From Lachnospiraceae bacterium (GTDB lineage Bacteria; Bacillota; Clostridia; Lachnospirales; Lachnospiraceae), in NCBI GenBank assembly GCA_003520205.1, contig DOVG01000068.1, positions 1 through 8,288 on the forward strand: a DNA stretch of 8,288 nt. The letters are read 5' to 3'. Position 1 is the stretch's first letter, and the number at the start of each line of letters is the position of its first letter. A program made the position numbers and the translations under genes. Shown one piece after another: positions 1 through 6,266 of the stretch. A model generated the notes under the pieces. That model searched no databases. It saw only the letters and a program-made list of their open reading frames with translations, and was not told the origin of the DNA.

Positions 1-638
1 AAAATTATCTTTGCTGTTTTTGATACATTTCCGGATGTATAGTCCATACGGATCTTTCGTTCTTTTTTTGTAGTAAGAAGCTTTATAATAGGTGGCTGTA
101 CTATAGGTACAAGTGCCATATAGGAGTAAGCAGCAACAATGATGGCTCCGATATATTTTGTACCAAAGTAATTAGCAACGAAAATGGATGTAGGTCCGTC
201 TGCAGCACCTATAATGGCGATGGATGCAGCATCTTTAAGTTCAAATCCGAAAAGGGAAGCAAGGCTCAGGGTGAAGAAAATACCAAACTGAGCGGCGGCA
301 CCAAACACCATAAGCTTGGGGTTTGAAAGAAGTGGTCCAAAGTCAATCATTGCACCAATTCCAACAAAGAGCAGAAGTGGAAACAGTTCGTTCGCGATAC
401 CACTTTCAAAAAGTATAGAGATAGGACCTTCCTGTAATATGTCTCCTACCATTTGATTAATGGCACCGGACATTGGAAGATTCACAAGAATGGTTCCGAA
501 ACCAATTGGAAGAAGCAGCGTCGGTTCCATTTTTTTCTTTATAGCGAGGTATATTAGAATACCTCCGATTATCCACATAATAATCTGCTTAATGTCCAGA
601 TTCAGGACATTTGAAAACAGTGATAATAATCCTTCCAT
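1..638 (-). CDS. oadB: Na+-translocating decarboxylase beta subunit (OadB/GcdB/MmdB family), 5' part only
   Basis: This is the integral-membrane beta subunit of a biotin-dependent, sodium-pumping decarboxylase. The family decarboxylates carboxybiotin and couples this to Na+ export across the cytoplasmic membrane. The visible 212 residues are cleanly open and hydrophobic. They contain the family motif GAADGPTSIF (residues 144-153) and then AYSYMALVPIVQPP (170-183). From family knowledge, D147 and Y173 fall where Klebsiella OadB has its essential Asp203 and Tyr229, with the same 26-residue spacing. The segment FGPLLSNPKLMVFGAAAQFGIF-like (100-121) is also typical of the family. The start at 638 is supported by a GAGGAG ribosome site ending about 9 bases upstream. 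The family is usually about 370-430 residues, so the C-terminal part, with the second set of catalytic residues, lies off the left edge. The substrate (oxaloacetate, methylmalonyl-CoA or glutaconyl-CoA) is set by the alpha subunit, which is not in view, so the symbol names the family only. Confidence 0.93.
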   Translation of the reverse strand, partial: MEGLLSLFSNVLNLDIKQIIMWIIGGILIYLAIKKKMEPTLLLPIGFGTILVNLPMSGAINQMVGDILQEGPISILFESGIANELFPLLLFVGIGAMIDFGPLLSNPKLMVFGAAAQFGIFFTLSLASLFGFELKDAASIAIIGAADGPTSIFVANYFGTKYIGAIIVAAYSYMALVPIVQPPIIKLLTTKKERKIRMDYTSGNVSKTAKII

Positions 639-706
639 AGATAAATTCTCCTCATAGCTACATATAAAATAAGAGCGCATTCTTAACTGAATGTGAATAG
701 TAATTT

Positions 707-735
707 TTGACACTCAAAGCACATTATACCATCAT
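707..735 (+). promoter_or_regulatory. Candidate sigma-A promoter for the LytTR regulator operon
   Basis: A perfect -35 hexamer TTGACA (707-712) is followed after 17 bp by CATCAT (730-735), a 4/6 -10 match. Start would be near 742, with a leader of about 85 bases. The -10 is weak, which fits a promoter that needs an activator. The element overlaps the -10 of the leftward promoter at 723-752, so RNA polymerase could probably not occupy both at once. A second -10-like TATAGA at 775-780 has no good -35. Confidence 0.42.
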
Positions 736-752
736 TAAAGGTGTTGTGTCTT
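723..752 (-). promoter_or_regulatory. Candidate sigma-A promoter for the decarboxylase beta gene
   Basis: On the minus strand a perfect -10 box TATAAT (723-728) is preceded by TG one base away (TGGTATAAT, an extended -10). An 18-bp spacer separates it from AAGACA (747-752), a 4/6 match to the -35 consensus. Transcription would start near 716, giving a leader of about 78 bases before the start codon at 638. It is inferred from consensus only. Confidence 0.6.
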
Positions 753-783
753 TATTTTTTTAATGTTAAAATCATATAGATAT

Positions 784-797
784 TCCTGCATGCAGGA
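784..797. promoter_or_regulatory. Perfect 14-bp palindrome, candidate operator
   Basis: TCCTGCATGCAGGA reads identically on both strands. It sits 29 bases before the response-regulator start and downstream of the candidate promoter at 707-735. With no loop it is poorly suited to an RNA hairpin and better suited to a dimeric DNA-binding protein. It is a GC-rich island in very AT-rich DNA. A protein bound here would act as a roadblock or operator for the rightward operon. The binding protein is unknown; the arrangement does not match the direct-repeat sites typical of LytTR domains. Confidence 0.4.
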
Positions 798-826
798 TAA
801 ACTTAAAATGAGGGGAAGTATTATAT

Positions 827-1537
827 ATGAGAATTGCAGTATGTGATGATGAAGAGAAGTTCCGTACCCAGGCAAAGGAAATGATTGATAAACTGGCGGG
901 AAGCCTGGATGTTATAGTAGATGCATATGAAGATGGAAGAAAGCTTCTTGATGCATTTGACAAAAAACCATACGATGTCCTTTTTCTTGATATAGAAATG
1001 CCGGCTATGGATGGTATAACTCTGGCAAAGAAGCTTAGAGAAAGAAGTGACAGTATATACATAGTATTCCTTACAGGGCATGTTGAGTATGCGCTTGAAG
1101 GTTATGAAGTAAATGCACTTAGATATCTGACTAAGCCTGTTCAGGAGGATAAGCTTCGTGAAGTGATAAGGTTTGTCATGGATAAGAGTACCAGTAAACG
1201 TCAGCTTATGATTAAAACTGATGGTGAGGAAACACTGATAAATGTGTCAGATATTATTTACCTGGAGGCACAGAATCAGTATGTAATGATATATTTGAAT
1301 GATGGAGAACATCTGGTCAGATATAATATAAGTGATTTTGAACAGCAGCTTAAGGCGGATGGCTTTTTCAGAATACATAGAGGTTACCTTGTTTCTCTTG
1401 CAAAGGTTAAGAAGCTTGTCAGAAATGAGGTGCTTATGGAGTCACCTGACGGAGAGGTAAGCCTTCCGGTCAGCAGGACAAATGTAAAGCCGCTTAAAGA
1501 AGCTTTGTATTCATTTGTAGAGAATTCTGCTATGTAA
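827..1537 (+). CDS. LytTR-family response regulator
   Basis: This is a cytoplasmic two-component response regulator of 236 residues, the usual length for the AgrA/LytR type. The receiver domain spans about residues 1-120. It has the acidic pair D7/D8, the phospho-acceptor D55 in FLDIEMPAMDG, T83 of the switch and K103 in the LTKPV turn, so it looks fully phosphorylatable. The LytTR DNA-binding domain spans about 130-232 and carries the family signatures SDIIYLEAQNQYV (142-154) and FFRIHRGYLV. The start at 827 is preceded by AGGGG (811-815), 11 bases away, a slightly long spacing. The gene ends 2 bases before the open frame of the histidine kinase begins, so the two are almost surely co-transcribed and form a cognate pair. 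Target genes cannot be read from the sequence; autoregulation or control of the downstream HD-GYP gene is possible. Family assignment is secure, physiological role unknown. Confidence 0.95.
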   Translation: MRIAVCDDEEKFRTQAKEMIDKLAGSLDVIVDAYEDGRKLLDAFDKKPYDVLFLDIEMPAMDGITLAKKLRERSDSIYIVFLTGHVEYALEGYEVNALRYLTKPVQEDKLREVIRFVMDKSTSKRQLMIKTDGEETLINVSDIIYLEAQNQYVMIYLNDGEHLVRYNISDFEQQLKADGFFRIHRGYLVSLAKVKKLVRNEVLMESPDGEVSLPVSRTNVKPLKEALYSFVENSAM

Positions 1538-1553
1538 TTATGAATCTTTATTT

Positions 1554-1562
1554 AGAAAGTGA
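1554..1562 (+). promoter_or_regulatory. Shine-Dalgarno-like site that decides the kinase start
   Basis: AGAAAGTGA differs from the ideal AGGAGGTGA at two positions and lies 7 bases before ATG 1570. The upstream in-frame ATG at 1540 has no comparable site at normal distance; it would depend on reinitiation after the regulator's stop codon at 1535-1537. This favours 1570 as the start, without proving it. Confidence 0.45.
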
Positions 1563-1569
1563 ACTAAAA

Positions 1570-3045
1570 ATGAAAGAGATAATAATAAATATAGTATCAA
1601 TAGTTGTGTCTGATGTTAACTTCATGCTTGCGATGCTTGTTATAGTGCTTGTTTCAGCATGTTTTCTGGGAAGATATATAGTGATATCCAGAAAAATGAT
1701 TATAGCTACCTGTGGAATACTTCTGATTCAGATATTGATACCTGTTATAGTGGAGCTGGTACTATCTAAAGTGTATCCTACAGAATATGCTTATTTAGAT
1801 AGTATGAATGCTCAGGATGTAATTACATCAGATGACCCTATTTTTAAAAATGTATATATTATATCATCAGTGATGAGCGCGGTACTGAATGGCATGGCTT
1901 TCCTGTATGCTTTTATCTTTTATTTTATTTCAAATAAAGAAAAAAGACTTTTTCGTGCCATAGAGTCTACAGTATGTTTATATTTATATTATTCGTATGT
2001 AAATTCAGTTATACAGTATTCCTATCTGTACTTAAAGGGTGGAAAAGTTGAAGTATTCTCTAATCTTTTAAAGACTGTGGGAGGCAAAGATAACCAGCTG
2101 TTTATGATTGTTCAGATAGTGGCTGGTTTTATAGTATCACTTTCACTCTTTCTGATTCTGTATTTTGCATATTATAAGAAGAAAAGATTCTACGTAGTGA
2201 GAGTAAGGGGGAGAATCCTTTTTATAGTCTGGCTTATTATTTTATCTATATTCCCATCTATTCCTTTTGTTTATGAAACAGTGGATGAGCAATATAAGAT
2301 GCTCTGTTATGTGTTTGGGGTTCTTCTTCCGATAGTGGGTGGTGTGGCTCCGATTCTCTTTGTAATGAATGTTGCTGAAAAAAGTCTGAAAGAAAAGAAT
2401 GAGTATCAGGAAACCTACCTTAAGGCTGAGCTTGACTATATAGAACAGTATAAAAGAACACAGACGGAAACAAGAGCCTTTAGACATGATATCATTAATA
2501 ATCTGTCTCTCACGGATATGATGCTGGATGAAGGTAAAGTAGAGGATGCATCTGCACATATTAAGGAACTTCTGGGAAATGTACGTGCCTTGTCACCATC
2601 TGTTATAACCGGAGATGAGATGCTTGACTGTATAGTGGCTATGAAGGCTGATAAGATGAAGGAAAAAGATATAAACTTCTCTTCTGATGGCGTTGTAGAT
2701 GGTGGACTTCATATGAAGGCTATGGATGTATGCAGTATTTTTGCAAATGCTCTTGATAATGCTATCGAAGCAGCGGAAAAGACATCTTCAGATGCATGGG
2801 TGGATCTCAAGATAAAGAGGAATGACAAATTTGCAATCATAAAGATATCTAACTCGGCTGCGACAAAGGTTAATGTTGAGAAGTTGTTTATGACCTCAGG
2901 ATATACTTCAAAGAAGGATACAGAACATCATGGATTTGGACTCAGTAATATAAGAAGAACGGTTGAGGATTATGATGGACTCATCAAAGCGGAGTCTGAT
3001 GATGAATCATTTTCTCTTTCTATTATGATACCAAGAGTAGCTTAA
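1570..3045 (+). CDS. Multi-pass GHKL sensor histidine kinase, partner of the LytTR regulator
   Basis: This is a membrane sensor kinase that would phosphorylate the regulator encoded just upstream. Numbering here is from the alternative in-frame ATG at 1540 (501 residues); from 1570 it is 491. The N-terminal 280 residues hold six or seven hydrophobic spans (about 28-44, 54-76, 107-130, 145-165, 187-212, 226-246, 255-277), with one larger outside or inside loop at about 77-106. A charged, probably coiled-coil linker (about 282-312) leads to the phospho-acceptor H316 in FRHDIINNL, the RHD-type H-box of the AgrC/HPK10 group. The GHKL ATPase follows with N403 in NALDNAIEAAE and the G-box GFGLSN at 465-470. 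All catalytic motifs are present. No separate periplasmic sensor domain is visible, so the signal is probably sensed within the membrane spans. Unlike agr systems there is no peptide precursor or AgrB-like protease gene beside it. The stop is followed by a 48-base gap to the next gene with no terminator. Confidence 0.92.
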   Translation: MKEIIINIVSIVVSDVNFMLAMLVIVLVSACFLGRYIVISRKMIIATCGILLIQILIPVIVELVLSKVYPTEYAYLDSMNAQDVITSDDPIFKNVYIISSVMSAVLNGMAFLYAFIFYFISNKEKRLFRAIESTVCLYLYYSYVNSVIQYSYLYLKGGKVEVFSNLLKTVGGKDNQLFMIVQIVAGFIVSLSLFLILYFAYYKKKRFYVVRVRGRILFIVWLIILSIFPSIPFVYETVDEQYKMLCYVFGVLLPIVGGVAPILFVMNVAEKSLKEKNEYQETYLKAELDYIEQYKRTQTETRAFRHDIINNLSLTDMMLDEGKVEDASAHIKELLGNVRALSPSVITGDEMLDCIVAMKADKMKEKDINFSSDGVVDGGLHMKAMDVCSIFANALDNAIEAAEKTSSDAWVDLKIKRNDKFAIIKISNSAATKVNVEKLFMTSGYTSKKDTEHHGFGLSNIRRTVEDYDGLIKAESDDESFSLSIMIPRVA

Positions 3046-3093
3046 TCATTTGTCTTTTTCACGCTTATGTCGTGTATAACGAGGAGATAACGT

Positions 3094-6000
3094 ATGATAA
3101 AAAGGCTTTATAGTTATTTGTTACCTACTTTATGTATATTATTTATTATAAGTTTTACAAGTGTATCAAGAGCTGAATCAGTCACGGTCAAAGATGCAGA
3201 GGATCTGTCTGTAGACCCGACGGCCGGGGATGGTTATTCGGCTGTTTTATATGACAATACAAACGGCCTTCCTACTTCTGAAGCAAATGCCATTGCCGAG
3301 ACGAAGGAAGGCTTTATATGGATTGGAAGCTACAGTGGTCTTATCAGATATGATGGAAATACATTTGAAAGAGTTGACTCTACAACAGGAATAACAAGTG
3401 TTGTAAGTCTTTTTGTAGACAGTAAAGAACGTCTGTGGATAGGAACTAATGACAATGGAGTTATAGTTAAGGAAAATGATAATTATAAGCATTATAAGGA
3501 TGTAGAAGGAATGAAATCTTCTTCTATAAGGTCTATAGTTGAGGATAAAGAAGGAAATATATATATAGCAACAACCGATGGACTTGGAGTGGTTGATAAG
3601 GATATGGTAATGCATCCTATAGATATCCCCCAGTTAAGTGATCAGTATATCATGGAGCTGAGAGTGGCTGAAGATGGAAAAGTCTATGGAAATACCATGG
3701 ATGGAGCTCTTTTCGTTTTATATAATCAGAAGCTTAAAGCGTTTTATGATGGAGAAAATCTGGGGATGGGAAGAGTTAATTCATTTCTTCCGGATCCTCT
3801 GAATAATGAAAAAATATATATAGGAACCCAGGACTCAAAGCTATATCACGGAAAGCTGGGAAATAGCGAAAAATCATATGAAGTATATGATATTAGTCCG
3901 CTTTCAAATATCAATTCTATAGAACAGTTTGGTGAACAGATATGGTTCTGTACTGATAATGGCATAGGACGTATAGAAAATGGTGAATTCAAAAAGGTAG
4001 AGGATATTCCACTTAATAATTCCATAGATAAAATGATGGCTGATTATGAGAGAAATATATGGTTCGCATCTTCCAGACAGGGTGTAATGAAGATAGTCCC
4101 TAATCAGTTCAATGACTTGAATGAGCATTATGATCTGGATAAGGTAGTGGTTAATTCTACATGTATCAGTGATAAGAATCTTTTTGTCGGGACTGATACC
4201 GGACTCATCATACTGGATAAAGATAAAAGATTAAAAACCTTTAAGATCAAGGAACTGGATACTCAGGAGTCTTCGCTAAAGTATGCTACTGATCTGTACG
4301 AGATCATAGGTGATAGCAGAATACGTTCTATCATAAAGGATTCAAAGGGGAGACTTTGGTTTTCTACCTTTAGCGATAGAGGACTGGTCATGTATGATAA
4401 AGGGTATGTAAAGACCTTCACGAAAAGGAACGGATTACCAAGTGAAAGAGTGAGGGTTGTAAGTGAGCGCTCTGACGGAGTTATTATGGTCGCAAGCAGT
4501 GGCGGCGTGGCTTTTATTGATCATGATAATAAGATTACAGATGTTTATAATGAAAAAGATGGTCTTATTAACACGGAGATACTTACAATATGTGAAGGTG
4601 ATAATGGAGAGATATATCTGGGATCAGATGGAAATGGTATTTATGTTTTAAAGGATAATGAGGTTAAAAATATAACTACTAATGATGGTCTTAGTTCGGA
4701 TGTTATATTGAGGATAAAAAAGGATTCCCAAAGAGGTATATACTGGATAGTTACCAGCAACTCCATATCATATCTGAAAGATGGTAAAGTAACTGTTATT
4801 AAGAAATTCCCATATTCAAATAACTTCGATCTTTATGAGAATGAAGATGGACGTATGTGGATACTTAGCAGTAATGGTATCTATGTTGTAGAAGTAGATG
4901 AATTACTGAAAAATGAAGAGATTAATCCTGTTTTTTATAACAGGGATAATGGCCTGTCACATATTGCTACAGCGAATTCATACAGTTATCTGAGCGACGA
5001 AGGAAATCTTTATATAGCAGGTGTAACAGGTATCACACAAGTAAATATTAATAAAATATTTGAAAATGTAGATGCGCTTAAAATGGCGGTTCCTTATGTT
5101 GATGTGGATGGTTCACGCATATATCCCGGTGAAGACGGTGAGATAGTGATACCTTCATACGCGAGAAAGCTTACTATTTATAGTTATGTCTATACCTATT
5201 CACTTATAAATCCCAAAGTTACTTATCATCTGGAAGGCTTTGACAGTGTTCCTATAACCGTAGACAGATCAGAACTTGAACCGGTGGATTATACTAATCT
5301 CGATGGCGGTGATTATACATTTGTCATGTCTATAAATACTTCCTTTGTAGATGATAACAAAGAGCTTCGAGTGAAAATAAGAAAAGAAAAGGCTGTTTAT
5401 GAGAAAGGCTGGTTTAGAGTATTTGGTACATTGCTGCTTTTTGCTCTCATTGCAGGGATAGTTATGTACTATGTTAAGAAGAAAACCGAAGCTCTTATCA
5501 AGAAACAGAATGAGAATAAAATGTTTATCAGAGAGATGATAGAAGCCTTTGCCAAGACCATAGATATGAAGGATAAGTATACAAATGGTCACTCGAACAG
5601 AGTTGCTGAGTATACAGCGATGCTGACAAAGGAACTGGGCTACGATGAAGAGACTGTTGAGAAGTATTATAATATAGCCCTTCTTCATGATATTGGTAAG
5701 ATAAGTATTCCTCCGGAAGTGCTTAATAAACCGGGAAAGCTTACAGATCAGGAATTCAATATCATAAAGTCACACTCGGCTCAGGGATATAAGGTTCTTA
5801 AAGATATAAGTATCATGCCTGAACTTGCTATAGGTGCGGGTTATCATCATGAGAGACCGGATGGTAAGGGCTATCCGAAGGGACTTAAAGGAGATGAGAT
5901 ACCGAGAGTGGCACAGATAATTGCCGTAGCGGATACATTTGATGCTATGTACTCGGATCGTCCGTATAGAAAGAGAATGAACTTTGATAAGGCTGTTTCT

Positions 6001-6183
6001 ATCATAAAGGAGGTTTCGGGTACGCAGCTGACTTCTGATGTAGTTGATGCATTCATGAGGTTGGTTGATAAAGGATACTTCAGAGCAGATGATGATAATG
6101 GCGGTGGAACACTTGAGGATATCGACAATATCCGTAAGAAGTTCGAAAAACAGAAAAAAAACGAAAAAGATAGCAAGGAATGA
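3094..6183 (+). CDS. Secreted double beta-propeller sensor (Reg_prop + Y_Y_Y) fused to HD-GYP cyclic di-GMP phosphodiesterase
   Basis: This is a large single-pass receptor of 1029 residues. A signal peptide (1-27, likely cut after SRA) is followed by a region of about 745 residues predicted to lie outside the membrane. I count 14 Reg_prop-like blade motifs, near residues 72, 111, 153, 194 (weak), 238, 281, 319, 361, 418, 461, 504, 547, 585 and 636, e.g. GFIWIGSYSGLIRYDG. This fits two seven-bladed propellers. A Y_Y_Y domain (about 660-765) follows. One membrane helix (about 777-794) and a basic helical linker lead to the cytoplasmic HD-GYP domain (about 815-995). That domain has H833, HD at 865-866 with K869, H894, HHE at 918-920, DGKGYP at 923-928 and D947. 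These are the expected metal and substrate residues, so cyclic di-GMP hydrolysis is likely. The usual GTQFDP motif is GTQLTS here. The C-terminal tail is highly charged. By analogy with hybrid two-component sensors the ligand may be a glycan, but nothing here shows which. GAGGAG (3081-3086) gives a good ribosome site. Confidence 0.93.
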   Translation: MIKRLYSYLLPTLCILFIISFTSVSRAESVTVKDAEDLSVDPTAGDGYSAVLYDNTNGLPTSEANAIAETKEGFIWIGSYSGLIRYDGNTFERVDSTTGITSVVSLFVDSKERLWIGTNDNGVIVKENDNYKHYKDVEGMKSSSIRSIVEDKEGNIYIATTDGLGVVDKDMVMHPIDIPQLSDQYIMELRVAEDGKVYGNTMDGALFVLYNQKLKAFYDGENLGMGRVNSFLPDPLNNEKIYIGTQDSKLYHGKLGNSEKSYEVYDISPLSNINSIEQFGEQIWFCTDNGIGRIENGEFKKVEDIPLNNSIDKMMADYERNIWFASSRQGVMKIVPNQFNDLNEHYDLDKVVVNSTCISDKNLFVGTDTGLIILDKDKRLKTFKIKELDTQESSLKYATDLYEIIGDSRIRSIIKDSKGRLWFSTFSDRGLVMYDKGYVKTFTKRNGLPSERVRVVSERSDGVIMVASSGGVAFIDHDNKITDVYNEKDGLINTEILTICEGDNGEIYLGSDGNGIYVLKDNEVKNITTNDGLSSDVILRIKKDSQRGIYWIVTSNSISYLKDGKVTVIKKFPYSNNFDLYENEDGRMWILSSNGIYVVEVDELLKNEEINPVFYNRDNGLSHIATANSYSYLSDEGNLYIAGVTGITQVNINKIFENVDALKMAVPYVDVDGSRIYPGEDGEIVIPSYARKLTIYSYVYTYSLINPKVTYHLEGFDSVPITVDRSELEPVDYTNLDGGDYTFVMSINTSFVDDNKELRVKIRKEKAVYEKGWFRVFGTLLLFALIAGIVMYYVKKKTEALIKKQNENKMFIREMIEAFAKTIDMKDKYTNGHSNRVAEYTAMLTKELGYDEETVEKYYNIALLHDIGKISIPPEVLNKPGKLTDQEFNIIKSHSAQGYKVLKDISIMPELAIGAGYHHERPDGKGYPKGLKGDEIPRVAQIIAVADTFDAMYSDRPYRKRMNFDKAVSIIKEVSGTQLTSDVVDAFMRLVDKGYFRADDDNGGGTLEDIDNIRKKFEKQKKNEKDSKE

Positions 6184-6184
6184 T

Positions 6185-6213
6185 TTGATTTATCATCGTA
6201 TATAAAGTATACT
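6185..6213 (+). promoter_or_regulatory. Candidate sigma-A promoter of the suf operon
   Basis: TTGATT (6185-6190, 4/6 match) is separated by exactly 17 bp from TATACT (6208-6213, 5/6 match). Transcription would start near 6220, giving a leader of about 47 bases before sufC. The promoter begins one base after the stop codon of the HD-GYP gene. No intrinsic terminator was found between the two genes, so some read-through from upstream is possible. Confidence 0.55.
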
Positions 6214-6219
6214 ACTATG

Positions 6220-6237
6220 ATGGTGTTAAATAACCAT
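6220..6237. promoter_or_regulatory. Dyad over the predicted suf transcription start, candidate operator
   Basis: ATGGT and ACCAT form exact 5-bp inverted arms around an 8-bp AT-rich spacer (GTTAAATA). The dyad begins at the predicted start point of the suf promoter, where a repressor would block initiation. suf operons are commonly controlled by iron or Fe-S sensing regulators in bacteria, but I do not recognise this as a known box. The arms are short enough for chance to be possible. Confidence 0.25.
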
Positions 6238-6266
6238 TAATAGAGATTACAGACAGGAGGAAAAAA

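Noticed and set aside
460..657. Plus-strand 65-codon frame opposite the decarboxylase gene.
   Set aside because: It is antisense to a clear family member, has no ribosome site and no recognisable domain.
763..846. A 27-codon frame (starting MLKSYRYSCMQ) in the spacer and overlapping the regulator start, considered as a leader or signal peptide gene.
   Set aside because: It has no ribosome site, no export signal and no peptide-pheromone features; it overlaps the well-supported regulator start and is short enough to be chance.
940..1420. Repeated AAGCTT hexamers in the regulator gene, considered as a repeat or binding motif.
   Set aside because: They mostly come from adjacent Lys (AAG) and Leu (CTT) codons used often in this genome, with irregular spacing.
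3060..3074. Short stem CACG/CGTG between the kinase and HD-GYP genes.
   Set aside because: Only four base pairs with a seven-base loop and no T-run; too weak to call a terminator or regulatory element.
3076..3092. Direct repeat ATAACG flanking the ribosome site of the HD-GYP gene, considered as a LytTR site.
   Set aside because: The copies are 11 bases apart, not the roughly 21 expected for LytTR repeats, and fit the consensus only partly; probably chance around the AGGAG site.
5269..6176. Minus-strand frames of 139 and 101 codons opposite the HD-GYP region.
   Set aside because: They are antisense shadows of a well-conserved coding domain; low-complexity Ser/Phe/Ile-rich translations.
6194..6222. 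Imperfect hairpin (CATC...GATG outer arms) after the HD-GYP gene, considered as a terminator.
   Set aside because: The stem is AT-rich with mismatches or bulges after seven pairs, there is no following T-run, and it overlaps the better-supported suf promoter.
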